The notes: generated by a model not told the origin, from the letters alone. DNA of 64,000 nt from Metallyticus violacea (GCA_030762175.1 CM060842.1:62725001-62789000); one strand, 5' to 3'; counted from the stretch's first letter, positions 25,223 through 37,960 are shown. Numbers and translations are program-made.

Positions 25223-25509
25223 TGCTTTATTTACTGACGCTCTTTAACATCTCAGGTCATCAGCTTCCCATTCAACTCAGGGCGTGAAACGGCCGATAAA
25301 TTTTGATCAGAGGCCTTTTGTTTCAGGTATGAGGTTCTTACGCATGCCGTTAATGTTCGACACGGGACCCACGGCTTTATTTCCCTTCCGAAGGAAGTTA
25401 TACTTAGGATTTTTACGCCCGAAAAAATTCATCGAGCCTTATCGGGGATTGAACCCTCGATTTTGGATTTACAAAACAAGCATGGTTACCACTACACCAG
25501 CAGGCCCTC
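25223..25509 (-). mobile_element. tRNA-derived SINE, family SINE-A, copy 3
   Basis: Full-length copy in reverse orientation, with the tail-side block GACGCTCTTTAACATCTCAG on the left and the tRNA-like head (GGTAACC, TGGTGTAGTGG on the minus strand) on the right. It is more diverged in the head than copies 1, 5 and 6. Confidence 0.88.
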
Positions 25510-26451
25510 TTATCCATTGTTGCACACAGTTATTTGGACAGCTTCCTCTAAACTAAGTCACGTAACACAATAAACCTGTTTACCCCTTTGTTCATTGCTG
25601 CCCTGTCATGTGATTAGTCGGAGATTTTATAACTCTAAATCTTTAAAATGTCGAAGATGAACTATTGATAATATTATCTCATTTTGTCTTAGCATTGACT
25701 AAGCATCTAATTTAAACTTTATTTTCGCTATATATTTCCTTTATTTTTCTTTATTGACCATAGATACTCTATTTAAAATGTCTGGTCTAAAACCTATTTA
25801 CAATCTCTGAAATTATTGCTCATTTGCAACTGTCATAGAAAGCACTTTTAAGTGTCTGCAGCACTTGCCAAAAATAATATTGTGAATTGTTAAGCGAATT
25901 ATGTAGAAGTATAGTATAGTATACCTTCAACAATATATTAAATCATGTGCAAACTCCTACGGAATGTTGATCATATTTTCTTTAATTTTTTTGAGTTACA
26001 TCTTGTACGCTAATGTACTTCGCTGACCTCTTTTCATTTGCGTTTATTATTGCGAATCCATCTGGATGCTTATAGCCCTGCTCCCTTTTCACTTACACAT
26101 ACCCTGCACAATCTATTATGGAGCCTGTTGATCTGTCTGAAACAATAGCGTGCAGGTGCTTTATCTTTATTCCATATTTTCCAGTCATTCAAAGGTTTAC
26201 GTAAAATCATTATTTTTTTTCATTTCTTTGTTTTCTAGGTATTTCAGAATTTCTGTGCACTTCTCTTTACGGATATTTGAACAGATATCACAATGATTCT
26301 ATTTGAATTGCAGCTTTAAAGTTTCGTAGCTATATCAATATTATAAATCGATATGACCACCATAGAAGGTGCTGTGCGATAAAATCTATTGGAATATTGA
26401 AATACTTTTCAGAGGCAGTTTATGCTTAACCAATCATTTCACTTTTAAATA
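25510..26451. other. Unassigned AT-rich sequence
   Basis: No supported feature. Confidence 0.5.
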
Positions 26452-26453
26452 TA

Positions 26454-27589
26454 CGAGTGGCAATTTATAAATAATGTACACGTTGTTTTTATACATCGTA
26501 TATTTTTTGATACTATCTCTTCGAACTCGTTCAATATTGTCTCTATGCTTTGGAAGCTGTGTTATTTCATTCAAATCATCACTTCAGTTATACAATATGG
26601 CTCGGACAACGCGGGTAGAAAGCTCTTCCAGAAAAGAAATACGCATTGGGTTATCAACTTTGAGAATATGTTGAAGTTTGGCGGATTCGCTTAGTTTATT
26701 GTTCACAATATTTCCGCAGTGCAGGCGAACTTTGTTATAGATAATGAATGACCAAGCCTCGAGCAACAGCGGTTGGTTATTGCGCAGTTTTACATGAAAT
26801 GACGATTATCTGTTGTGACACTTTTTCCCACTCAAGACTCATATCCGTTACAATGACTTCTTGTGATCAAAAGCTCAGTACAGCATTTGCTTGTTCTTTG
26901 ATTGCGCTCGTCGTAGTGCTTTCATTTCAATTCCAGCTCTAACTACGTTTATTAAATAACGACAATAATTCTTGATCTCCAATACTGAATCTTTGTTTCA
27001 GCAAATTTGCAAGCCCCTTGCGTTTCTGCATATATTCAACAGTCAAGAAGTAAGGGACCCTCGCGCATAAAACTCTTCTACAAAACATGGGTCAAAATGC
27101 GGAGTGCCGACGTTGGTGGAATCCCTGTGGCTTCTGCAAGTTCCTCACATGTCACAACGATTTTCTTGAAAAGTATCTGCAAAAAGTTTCATATTTTGTT
27201 CATGTGTTGATGTCTTCGGTCTTCCTAGCCTTGGGTCATCGTCTATGCTGACAAAACCAACAAGAAAACGTTAGCCCAAGAGAAAGTTTACTGCGATCTA
27301 CTGCAAGCTCATTCCAAACTTCACTCAAAGACCGTGGATTTCTGTGGAGTTTTTACTACGTAAAATTTTATATTAATGTACAACTTTTGAACTTCAGCAG
27401 TCACAGTACCCGACATACCTGCAGGCTGTATTGCTAGTTATTGTCATTTACACACAAAATAATCTAAGGATAGAATGAACATAGGCGCTTCTTTCTCAAA
27501 CCTTTAACTACAACAGACGTAGTGTCACTGGTGTTGCGTTATCCAATCCAGAGGGCTGTCAACTATGCATTATTTACAAAATACCCTCG
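26454..27589 (-). mobile_element. Mariner-like element with TIRs and TA target duplication
   Basis: The left end reads CGAGTGGCAATTTATAAATA from 26454; the reverse complement of the right end reads CGAGGGTATTTTGTAAATAA ending at 27589. These are about 28-bp imperfect TIRs. TA sits outside both ends (26452-26453 and 27590-27591). At 1136 bp the element is slightly shorter than an intact mariner of about 1.3 kb, in agreement with deletions visible in the transposase. Confidence 0.88.
26505..27416 (-). pseudogene. Mariner-like transposase pseudogene (third lineage)
   Basis: The start is the minus-strand ATG at 27416 (MSGTVTAEVQKLYINIKFYV). Then, with frame changes, DRRHQHMNKI, CEELAEATGIPPTS and RILTHVL give the second helix-turn-helix. 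A 60-codon frame at 26584-26766 reads LEAWSFIIYNKVRLHCGN (the HDNA-type second catalytic motif, with the Asp position now Asn) and then MRISFLEELSTRVVRAI, and the tail ITQLPKHRDNIE follows to about 26505. About 30 residues that should hold the third catalytic Asp are deleted, and the first catalytic block is unreadable. Motif wording differs from the mariner at 5.5 kb, so it is a separate lineage. Not functional. Confidence 0.82.
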
Positions 27590-27591
27590 TA

Positions 27592-29127
27592 ATTAAACGT
27601 TATTTACTTTAAACACTGAACTTCAAATTAACTAACAGTCAAATGCGTCCATAAATAGAAAAGTTATAATAAAACGTTATTTTAGAGCATTTCACTACAG
27701 GGCACTGTAAATTTTAAACATTTCGTCCTATTTAAACCTATTGAAATATAACTGTAGAAGTAGATTGAGAATATTTAGATGCAAACGAATACAAAACAGG
27801 AAATCGTGAAAAATATAGTTATGGAAGAAAATTAATTAGAAACGAGATACGTGAACCACTACATAAAAGAAATACATTTAAGAGAAATATATTTTGGTAA
27901 GAAAATAAAATGAAAACCTATGAACAATAGAAGAGGGGGAAAAAGAAGATAAAAATGATGAAATCTAAAATGATCAAGACATGGAGGATACAGCAGAAGG
28001 GAAAAGCACGTTGCTGTAGCGATGAGGCAGAGCATTTAATTGATCAATTAATTGATTACTGCATTCTCCGGATAGTGTTTTTTCCCTGAAAGCTTTTTGC
28101 TTCAAAGGCTGCTTTTCAAACTGATGGTTTTATTGGATCCGGGGGCACACATTTTTCTGTTTAATGAATCGTATAGACAGATACCATGCTCAGACCTATA
28201 GGTAACTTTTTTCCCCATTCAGTACAATGCTACAGATCGCAAAGCTTGTTTGTGAATTCTCATCAAAACGCTAAAAACACTTTTATTTGAATTCTTTACA
28301 TTGTGACGTTTGTTTTAGCCAGAGGCAGTACATTTAACTGATATTATTCATATCTAAATAGTAGCATTGTCTTAATTTTTATCAAAGGAAATATGAACAT
28401 TGATCTTGTTGCCAACTTCACTCAGATTAATTTCATTGATTTATTATTTAAACTGCGGCCCATTAGAGTTTTCCCATAAGGATCCTACATTCTTTAACAC
28501 ATTTTGCAAACCATGCACCAGTTGATATGAAAAGCCAACAAGCCAAATCATAGGTAGTGGGTTTCGCTATAAAAATTATATTTATGTTGATAATCACAAT
28601 TACATCGCAGAAAATACGAAATAGAGAAATAAAATGGGTCTTATTATATTTATCTTACTAGGTTTGATACCTATGCTACATCCCTGACTGTTTCTAGATA
28701 ATCGTTTGTCAGCAAACGATTTAGTATCTGCAAACGAGCAAAACGGTTGCTTCTAAAATTCATCAAGTTATGATATAGTAAAAAGATCGTGTCATGAGTT
28801 TAAGCGTGGTAAAACATTCTGTAAAGTTTAGCATGACGGTAGTCTTATAAGAATTGTCCCAACAGAAGAAATAATAAATTGAAGTTTTCCTCACGAAGAA
28901 GAAGATAATACTCAAATTGATCATAAGAATGGTAGTCTTTGGGTGGAAAGAAATCAGCTGAGAGAAGTAGACCGAGAACAGGAGAAGGAAGAATATTTAC
29001 TAAATTAAGTATATGATATAGCTGTAAGAATGATGTGACTATTAGGGAGTAGTAGAGGAAACGCCCATCTCATTTCGTAGTGTATATGCATTTTAACTAA
29101 AGAATTAGGGAGGAAAATGTTAGTTAC
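27592..29127. other. Unassigned AT-rich sequence
   Basis: A perfect 16-bp palindrome, TTAATTGATCAATTAA, occurs around 28036-28051. Otherwise nothing supported. Confidence 0.5.
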
Positions 29128-29350
29128 ATGTATTGGTAGTATTAGTAGTAGTTATAGTACTAGTAGTAGTGGTAGTAATAATAGTAAGTAGTAGTATTAG
29201 TGGTAGTAATAGTAATAGCAGTAGTAGTAGCAGTGGTAGTAATAGCAGTAGTAGTAGTAGTAGCAGCAGTAATAGTAGTATTAATATTACTAGTAATAGT
29301 AGTAGTAGCAGCAGCAGTAGTAGTAGTAGTGATAGTAATAGTAGCAGTAA

Positions 29351-29382
<32 letters not shown>

Positions 29383-29562
29383 ATAGTAGTAATAGTAGTA
29401 GTAATAATAGTAGTAGTAGTAATAGTAGTAGTAACAGTATTAGTAATAGTAGTAGCAATAGTAGTAGTATCAGTAATAGTAGTAGTAATAGTAGTAGTAG
29501 TAGTAGTAGTAGTAGTAATAGTAGTAGTAGTAGTAGTGGTAGTAGTGGTATTAGTAGTTTAT
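29128..29562. repeat. Long degenerate (TAG)n / (TAGCAG) microsatellite
   Basis: About 435 bp of GTA-type triplets with scattered GCA, GTG and AAT variants. It yields long Ser/Asn-rich, Val-rich and Leu-rich frames on the two strands; these are translation artefacts. It directly precedes the LINE tail at 29600. Confidence 0.95.
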
Positions 29563-29599
29563 TTATTTAAAATATATTTTTACGAACCTAACTAATCCA

Positions 29600-30365
29600 T
29601 TGGTGCCCAAATTTGAGGTTGGGAAGGAATAGAGAAATTGGATCGGGTGAATACCAGTTTTCTGAAAGGTATTTTAGGAGTGCGGAAGATTGCAGCAAAT
29701 TGCTGAGTCCTTAGGGAATTAGGCTCATGTTGCTAGATTATAGAATGCAAGATCCGAGCAGTTATATACTGACTACGAATTGTTCATGGAGACCTGACAC
29801 TAATTAGGGCGATCTGCTACCGGGAGCAGCTGAAAGTGGAGGGAAATAATACATGGGTTAAAAATTAACAAGAGGTCTGCAAAATATAGAAATGGGGATG
29901 ATTTGGATCGCGGAACGGAGAAACAGGAGGAAGTCTGGAAAAAAGTAAGAAACGCTAGAGGGACATTAATAGTCAGCTGATCCTTTCGGAGTGTGCGGAA
30001 AAAGTTTCGCTGCTGAAAGTTTCGGAGCTGAAAATTGGATGGGGGATGGAGCGTTACATACAAACAGAAACCAATCTCTACAATCAGGGGCTCGCTTAGT
30101 TTAGGTTAGCCGCGTTGCGATTGAGGAACGTAACAGACAGAGAATCTGCCCTATATGTGTGGAGAAATAATCTTCGGAGCATATTCTGGCGTACTGCAAG
30201 GGGACGGAGGAATGGAGGAAGATATACCAACCGGAGCCGTCTGTTAACGGGTAGAGAGGACAGAGGCAATCCTGGCGGATAGGAAGGAGAAAGAGGGATA
30301 GGTAAATTTTTATATAAAGTGAAACAGCTCAGATTGGAAAAGGAATGCTACCTGAAACCGGAATA
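29600..30365 (+). mobile_element. LINE 3' fragment: reverse-transcriptase C-terminus with zinc knuckle (copy 1)
   Basis: Decayed + frames read GWEGIEKLDRVNTS, then LKGILGVRKIAANC and VLRELGSC; further on WGMERYIQTETNLYNQGLA, RICPICVEK, SSEHILAYCKGTEEWRKIYQ, and finally IGKFLYKVKQLRLEK. This is the C-terminal part of ORF2 of a non-LTR retrotransposon family common in insects: the region past the reverse transcriptase, with a Cys-x2-Cys...His-x4-Cys knuckle thought to bind RNA, and a short basic tail. Several stops and frame changes show that it is dead. 5' truncation is typical for LINEs. The 30.37-30.6 kb segment may be its 3' untranslated region. Confidence 0.75.
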
Positions 30366-32182
30366 GAGGAACGTTAGTCAGTAGATAGTTGGAATTATGT
30401 GAACATATATGTATGGGAATGTAAGCCATTTACTTTTATGTTGTCTTCTTTTCTGTTTATTTTATTTGGGTATTTCGAAAACTTTTTCTCTTATATATGT
30501 TTTTCACTTAATCATTTCATTAGTATATACACCGATTTTCTCTTATAACTTAAATATTGGTTTTGGTAATTTGATGTATTTCCTGGTTTACTGGGAAAGC
30601 CGCACGGTCTAAGGATCCGTGCAAAATTAGAAACATTAGTGATTCGGGGTACAGGTTACAGCAGGTAAGACAAGGCTGTCTGGTTTTGAAGGATGTACAA
30701 GGTGTTTTCAGGCAGAACCTTTATCATATACTTTTAGAATGAAGCCAAGTGGCGTGCTCCTTCTCCAAAACTATTACTGTTACTCTTGCTATCCTATTTG
30801 TGCCCGTCCAAGACTTCATACAATAGTTTGTAAATAAAACTTTTAATAAGTATCCATTTAGTAACTGTTCTTATCGGCTATGCATACTATTTTTGTGTGT
30901 ATGTGTCAATTAGTATCTAATTGTGTTTTTAATGATAACGCATGTCTTCATTCCTTTGTGTTGTAATGAACTATATCACCTACTTATCTTAGCATTCTCA
31001 TTTTTTTTCCGTCACTGTTGGAACCGGAATTGTGGTGGGAGGGTTATTTTTTATATTGGATGGGTGATTTATTATTTATTTATTTAATGGGAATAATTAG
31101 ATGTCTTGCCTCGGCTCTTGAAGTCATGACTGCGATGCTTCCTAACTCTCTGGTTCCAGCGCATAGGATAGGGATCTCAGGGAAAATTTGGACTGTTTTT
31201 AATGACGTAATGTCATTAAGGAGAAAGGGGATTGTTCACTGTAATAATGAAGTTCGGCTGTGGTTGGACATTTAATTTATTTGACATTTTGGAAGGTTCT
31301 GGAACTTGCTGTGCTTCTTCTGATTATAATTCTCTGCATTCACTCGCGTATTTATTCACTTTTAACACAATTGTGACTATTCTTACTATCACGCCTGCAC
31401 TGCCCGACTGACTCTCACTGAGCGAACGATTTACTTTAGCTCTTCGCGGCGGTTTAACTATTCTACTAAAACATTGAATAATTGATGACTGATGCCGATG
31501 CTGACTAATTGCCACTCTTGCTACTACCGTTACTGTTGTTGCTACTGTTGCTGTGTCACGACTCTTACTGTTTCCTCACGACTGCTTCCCCTCGCGAATG
31601 CTTAAAACTTCAATTTCTTATAGTTAATATTAAATACCTTATGCGAAATCGCTCCTCCCTCGCGAAAATTGAATTCATTTAAATATTATTGAGTTTGGTT
31701 CCTTCTAGAATATTATTGGAGGACACAAGTGCATGGTTTATTATCAGTTTGCTTTTATTCGTCGGGTTTTTGAAATATGTTGATTGGTGGAAGTTTCTGG
31801 GTTTTACCAGGAAATATACATCTGCTATACCCACGCTACCAAAGTCGGAGACATCTGCCTTTCACTAGATTCTTGCGATAATGCACGCTTCTGCAATATA
31901 TGCAGCCTCCCTTTGAAACAACTACTAACTTGGTTTCTGTGAAAACACGTGTTTCTATATGCGGAATTTCCTTTTGACGGAAAGTGCAGTTATCAATTTA
32001 ATGCATATTCCTGGCCGTTTACAGTGTAATGACATCTGTGCGCCTTGGGACCGGCGAGTCTGTCCGAGAGGGTTTGCAAGATTAAGGTTTTAACAAAATA
32101 CCCTTTTCTCAGGTAAAGCTAATGTCCTGACTTTTCCTCCGACAAAGACAACATTCCCATTCCCTTTACAAAAGCACAACAA

Positions 32183-32183
<1 letters not shown>
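30366..32183. other. Possible LINE 3' untranslated region, then unassigned sequence
   Basis: About 30366-30640 probably belongs to the preceding LINE. Segment 31010-31620 is of mixed composition without motifs. CCCTTTTCTCAG|GTAAAG at 32101-32118 resembles joined 3' and 5' splice sites but has a short pyrimidine tract. Confidence 0.4.

Positions 32184-32230
<47 letters not shown>
32184..32230. repeat. (TA)n microsatellite
   Basis: Perfect TA run of about 23 units. Confidence 0.95.
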
Positions 32231-32234
<4 letters not shown>

Positions 32235-32742
32235 TGTCAATCATGGTATCATGGAAAGATAACTTGAATATTAATACTAGTAAAAAGACATCTATATACA
32301 TACACTAGTATATGTAATATTGGGGTCCTCCTTTTAATTGTAATCTTAATACCCTTGATTACCTGAAACAAGATGTAATTATTATTATAGTAGCCGTCAG
32401 AAGAAATTATAATTAAATAGGAAATTTTGAGACAACATTTCCTGCTTCACTGTCCAGTTTTCATAACCATACGATAAAGTAGGGATAGGCAAATCTTTAT
32501 AGAATTCAATTATTAGAAATATTTGTTTTCTTAATTTACCATTAATATTCCTTTTATAATTCCTAATATATGTAGGAATTTAGAGATTTTCATTTCTAGA
32601 TCTTTTGTTTTTGGCAACCAAAATAATTAAAACTCTTTCCTTGTAATAAAATAACAGATCATTATTATATTCTTTAATTTAAAATTAAGGGAATTAAATC
32701 AAAGAAAAATGTCACGGAAAGTTTGGGCCAAGCTTACTCTCT

Positions 32743-32912
32743 CTTCAGAACAGCGCCTTAGGTCACAAGTGTTGTATTGCTATTCATAAAGCAGGATTTG
32801 AACTGATGGGGCATCCCCCTTACTGTCCAGATTAAGCTCCCAGCAACTCTAGCTGCTTCCAAAACTAAAAGAAGACATGTAGAGTGTTTGGACAGTCCTG
32901 CTTCTAGAAAGT
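32743..32912 (+). pseudogene. Mariner transposase fragment around the second and third catalytic sites
   Basis: One + frame reads LQNSALGHKCCIAIHKAGFE, then LMGHPPYCPD, a stop, APSNSSCFQN, a stop, and KKTCRVF. This follows the mariner order HDNAPxH... AGFE... HPPYSPDLAPSDxHLFxxLKKHLxG. Both catalytic Asp positions (HDNA and APSD) read Asn. Only about 55 residues remain, without TIRs. The wording fits irritans-like mariners best, a group not otherwise seen here. Confidence 0.68.
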
Positions 32913-33090
32913 TGTAGAAATGTAATGGCATATCTCATAATCAGAGTCCGGAAATTCAGGAATTTATTTTTGGGAAAATAGGCACTTAAAAAGCTGAATT
33001 TAGGTAGTAATATAATTAAAATTCACATTATTAATGAAAATTGATATTTAAGATAATACTTTCTTAATCACATAATTCAGGTATTTAGGC

Positions 33091-33348
33091 TTATTTTTCT
33101 GAGTTACAAATAACAACAAGATGTTTTTTCAAGATATCAACTATCATAGTCAGTCGCTTGTCAGAGAGAACATTATTCCTCGTGGAAAATGAACGTTCTA
33201 CTTCCACTGAATTGATTACAGCATATTTAAAACAAGTTATTTGTGTAGAACTCATATCAGTTAAAATATAACATTCTCCTTTCAGGACAGCATGGAAATG
33301 TTTATTAAGACAATGAAGAAGTTTTGAATAGTCCTGGCTAGTGAGCAA
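33091..33348 (-). pseudogene. hAT-like C-terminal dimerisation segment
   Basis: The open minus frame ends FKYAVINSVEVERSFSTRNN, then VLSDKRLTMIVDILKKHLVV, then ICNSE and a stop at 33091-33093. hAT transposases and the CGGBP1-like proteins derived from them end with this pattern: an ERSFS motif, a Leu-Ser-Asp-(Lys/Arg)-Arg turn, and a final helix followed by a short tail. Upstream (plus-right) I could not read the catalytic domain or BED finger, and the start of the open frame is arbitrary. Likely the remnant of a hAT-derived gene or element. Confidence 0.7.
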
Positions 33349-34459
33349 AAGATGCGCAGCAGTTTCTGCTCGAGTTCAAAGTCTTATTATGCGTTTATAA
33401 GAGAATCAGTTAGTATCTCTTTTACTTCCTTATTGAATACATTGTAGGTACGGTTTATTGCACAGCTGTTCCGCTCTGATCTTTCTTATTTGCAATTGTT
33501 TGTTACATTCATGCAACTGACAAGTTACCCCCACCATAAATTTACTACAAATGTCTCGCGCAGACCGATACAAAGTCATTCGCCAGGACTGTTCAAAGCT
33601 ACAGCACTTTCCTCATCCTTTATGTTTTCTGGTATTCGTATGCACGAGGTAACCGTATGTTCCTTTCACTAATGAAGGTTCTGTCATTTAAAGAGCTTAA
33701 GTGAATAGGTTCAGTATAAAGTTTTTGACTGCTTGAAAAGAATAACTGTATAATAAGATTCGCAATAGCTATTTTTGTGAGGTAAACATGCCATTTAATT
33801 TGTATAATTTTTTCACTGCGATTTATTAAAATTCTTTATGTGCTTTTAAAATGTATAAGTAATTGCAGAAAAATTTCATAACTATCCAAATTAGGCAAAA
33901 AAAAAAAAAGTTTTAAACCGTAAAACGGGCAGGAGAAACCAAAATGCGCAAAATAATAACATGCCCTACCGGCCCAAAATTTACGGGAAGATTTACATTT
34001 TTATCGAACTCTTAAATATATCCACCCAGATAGAAAAGGCATTTTGCCTAACTTCCCGGCTCTGCTATAACATTCGAAAGTAGCACTTAATTTAGAGCTA
34101 GAAGCTGTCGTTTAAGGTTAATTCTTAAATTCATAGCCAGAAAATCTCTTCTAAAAATCGCAGTGCATTAGAAAAACCAGTTGATTCGTAGGATAACTTT
34201 CACTATGGCCAAACGTCGTTTTTGCCTATTATGAGAGCCGTTCCATGTCGATAATGCATTGAATAAAAGCGTATTCTTTTTAAGAATACACGATTTCGTT
34301 ATGCTGTAAAATTCCACTCATCACTCGGCATTGAACCACCTCAGTCCATGTGCTAGCTTCCCCAAGCTAACATCTTGTGTTTTTATTACTATTAGTTTGA
34401 AGAGAATACAAAAAAGGAAAACGTGCTTACAATCTGAGAGTAGTGAAATTAATATTCCT
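33349..34459. other. Unassigned AT-rich sequence
   Basis: An A11 run lies near 33899. No feature supported. Confidence 0.5.
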
Positions 34460-34890
34460 CAGTAGAGAGTGGAGTAACTGAGAGGTATCGCTTGAGATTT
34501 GCGTTTGAGAGGCCAGGGTTAAACTATCCTCACTTTTTTTTTTTTTTTGTCATTTATCCATGCTGGGGAGGGGGGGTGGATATTTATATTTCTCAAATTT
34601 TCCGCTCTCATTTTCCATATTTCATTCCGTAGGTTCTGTTACAAGGTCAAAAGTGCCAGAACGAGATGGGCTAGCGCGGTGTGATTGTGGCTTGCGATTT
34701 GAAAAGGTTTCTGTCCCGGTTTTTGGAATGGAAGTGGGTCTTGTAAGAGGCTCGAATATTACGTCAAGAAGTTCTACCTGCAAATATGTTAAAGAACCCA
34801 TCTACGTCATGCAGTCGCCACCCGGTGTCTCCCTCACCGCATTCCTTCCTTCAGGCACAAACGGCCAGCCATGAACACGGCCCAAGTACC
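34460..34890 (+). mobile_element. Candidate third SINE family or composite repeat
   Basis: A possible tRNA-like head (TGGAGTAACTGAGAGGTATC, then GGCCAGGGTTAAACTATCC, about 45 bp apart) is followed by T13 and a GC-rich body to about 34890. Both strands of the body are open, as is common in GC-rich repeats. There is no second copy in the window, so family status is unproven. An alternative is a host exon: TTCATTCCGTAG at 34622-34633 resembles a splice acceptor. Confidence 0.3.
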
Positions 34891-37645
34891 GAAAGTATCC
34901 TCCATACATTCTACAGAAGACTGTGCCTATTTCTCAAGAAATGTGATGAAAGAGTGTGTACTGCAAATATAGACGATATATTCTCTTTTCTAAAATGGTT
35001 ATATATTGTTAAGAAAACAGTAAATGCTTAATGATTGAGGTTCCTGAACGAGCTCGCCCATCTTGTCTCACGCGAATTGTCAAAAATTTTACAACTATTA
35101 TTTTAGTAAATCGCAATGCAGTAAACGTTCTACAGCCAAGATATTAAAAATTGCATTCGTTTCATAATTAAAAAACAGTTGGCAAATCCCAATGAATAGA
35201 TGAACTGGAAGGAAACCCAATGTATAATTCAACAAGTTACCTATCTCATTTTCAGAAATTTTAAAATATTTTTTTAATTCAACTAATATTTACTGAACTA
35301 ATTTTACTTTTTTTGAGAAAATAAAAGGCAACATTGGAGACTTTCTCTTGCAGTTAACTGACATGCAGTTGCTATGGAAAGGAACACTCTTTTTGAAAAT
35401 TGGGTAAATATTCTATTCAATTAATCAAGTTAAACAAATATTCGTAGTATAACATATTTATCTTGAAATATTTCTTTTCCATAGAAAATTAAGTTTATGA
35501 ATAACTGCTTTAGATGGTAACTCAATTACAGAAACAAAGGTTCATTGAAAATAACGATTTATTTCTCTGATGTTTACTTTAATTCATACAATTTAGAAAT
35601 GGTATTTACTTTAAAATGAGAAAATCTCAAATGATAACGCACAACACAAAACAGTGTGCATACATGATAACCAGGATAAAAATGAGTAAACATACTTTTC
35701 ATTTTTCCTAGATTGCGCATTAATTTGATGAAGTATTTTTAGTTGCAATGTTGCCTGTTTTAACAGTTTTTTTTAGAGCTGACAAGTGACTTTTACTAAT
35801 AAATTTTAGACAATATTAAAATAGGATCATTGAAAGATTAAATTAAACTACAGCATATAATATTTTTGCATATTTTGATACAATTTCATAAAAAGCACAT
35901 TAAAATTTTAACACAAAATGTGCTTTTTCTGAAGCCATTCAAGCAGAAAAAGAGTGTTATTGAACTTTTCTGTTTATCACCAGTAATAGAACCTGAAAGT
36001 GAATATATTAGATTTCCTTACCTTCTCTTTTATAATGAAAAGCATTGCTTTTCGTTGTTTATGATTTACTTTCAAACTTTAATTCTAAAATTGATTACAC
36101 TTTTGAATGTATATATTTTTTTCACAATTGCTCAATCGAATTTATAATTATACTGTCTACACATAAAGATTAATTTCAAAATTTCTAGTAAAATGCTTTA
36201 TTTTTAGTACTTGGAAATATTTCGTTTATTTCTAAAATCATGAGCTGTCATTAAAAATGTTCGTACACCATATTGTTTCAATATTAATAATGTTGTTAAG
36301 CCATCCAAACTTCTTGTGTAAGAAAGAGATACCAGTAAACGTGGTGTTTTTCACCCGTAACTTTAATTGCATACCTCAGATTAATTACTACCATTGTAGA
36401 ACGCCAGGAAATTGCCTCTAAGTCTCAGCTACCAACAAAGCATGTAATTTTGTTGGATTTTTTAGAAGTGCAGGATAAAGCTGGAAAGCCGGGTTTAATC
36501 CAGGTTTCGGGGAGCGGATGACGGGAAGACAAATTTTAATCTAGGTGGGTCTTTACTGATCCATGCATAGTAGTGAGGAAAGTGATGTTTTCATTCAGGT
36601 AACTACAAATGGTAAACACCAGGGCCATGGCTTAATCCCTAGCTTAAGATTGTAATCATTGTTGTTGCTATGTACCAGCTTTTAGAAACGCTAAACAAAT
36701 AAAATTCGTAATTATACTGGAAAATTTGTTGAGAAAGTGTTTAATGTTTACCGTAGTTTAGGATTTTTCAGGATTTTGGTTCTACTATGACATTTCACAA
36801 TTTATTAGCAGAGTTAGAGAACTTTAAGAATATATTTTTTAGAATTTTAATATGCTTATGGCTGCCTAGTAAACAAAATACTTGCATGCGCCTACACTTA
36901 CGTTTCGATATAAATTGTTACGAGAAAAGCAAAACATACCATACAAAATAACCGTATTCCTATGCGTAAACGTTAAAGAACGATTTAATGCAGCAATGAG
37001 GTTATCGGGTTGGTTTCGAAGTTCTTACTCAAATGCAGACCTTTCAGATTTTGAGGTAATTGTTTCTAGACCCTTATTTGTGTAGACGGTTTCCGTTAGG
37101 CTAAAGATAAGAATTTTTCATGTTTTCGTTGTCCGTTTATCGTTGATCAGAGCGGTAACTCCGGTGAAGCAAATGTAATATCAATTGAATCAAGTTATCT
37201 GAAATTACAACTACAATTATGTTTGAAATGTCCTGCTATATTCTTGCATTTCTGACATATTATTCAATTATTATCCACATGCATCAGCTAATCTTCCAAA
37301 GTAGCAGACATTGTTATACGTAAAACTTCATTTTATACACAAAGCCCTCTTGTCACGACCACAAACAGTTTGCAAATCCCTGGTATATGCTGAGTTTTTT
37401 AATCTTAGCTGGAATACTATATTTGTGCTCTTTATTATTGTCACTAAAAACCATACTATATTGTAGTTATGTCTATTGCCAGGTAGTCAATTTAAAGGCA
37501 TTCATAATTTATTTTAAGATAAGACACATTTTAGTGTTGCGCAAGGTATCAAAAACTAGTTTATAATAAAAGGAAAAAAAAAAAAAAAATGAAAATGCAA
37601 CTGCACATCGAGAACCATAAATGTAATTATAATTCAGATACTATT
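34891..37645. other. Unassigned AT-rich sequence
   Basis: Frames of 93 and 67 codons at 35866-36147 and 36882-37085 lack any domain or splice context. TTTTCATTCAG|GTAACT near 36590-36605 resembles a juxtaposed splice pair but the pyrimidine tract is weak. Confidence 0.5.
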
Positions 37646-37657
37646 TCTCAACAATAA

Positions 37658-37948
37658 GCGTCGGTCCTGGTGATGTAGTGGTAACCATACTTGCCTTCTA
37701 AACCCAAGGTCGCGGGTTCAAACATGGCCAGGATCGATGGATTTTTTCGGGCGTAAAAATCCTAAGTAAGGCTTCCTTCGGAAGGAAAATAAAGCCGTGG
37801 GTCCCGTGTCGTAGATTTACGGCAAGAAAAAGAACCTCAAGCCTGAAAGAAGAGTCCTCTGAGCAAAATTTGTCGGCCGTTTCACGCCCGGAATTGAATG
37901 AGACGCTGATGACCTGAGATGTTAAAGAGCGCCCGTAAATAAAACGAA
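37658..37948 (+). mobile_element. tRNA-derived SINE, family SINE-A, copy 4
   Basis: Complete head, body and tail. Flanks TCTCAACAATAA (37646-37657) and TCTGAACAATAA (37949-37960) form a 12-bp target-site duplication with one mismatch, as expected from LINE-mediated insertion. Confidence 0.92.
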
Positions 37949-37960
37949 TCTGAACAATAA

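Noticed and set aside
25310..25335. Recursive-splice-like TTTTGTTTCAG|GTATGA
   Set aside because: It lies inside a reverse-oriented SINE-A copy and comes from a single change in the family sequence.
29120..29595. Ser/Asn-rich, Val-rich and Leu-rich frames up to 145 codons
   Set aside because: Translations of the TAG-type microsatellite in different frames.
35866..36147. 93-codon plus frame
   Set aside because: Leu/Ile/Phe/Lys-rich composition typical of AT-rich chance frames; no domain.
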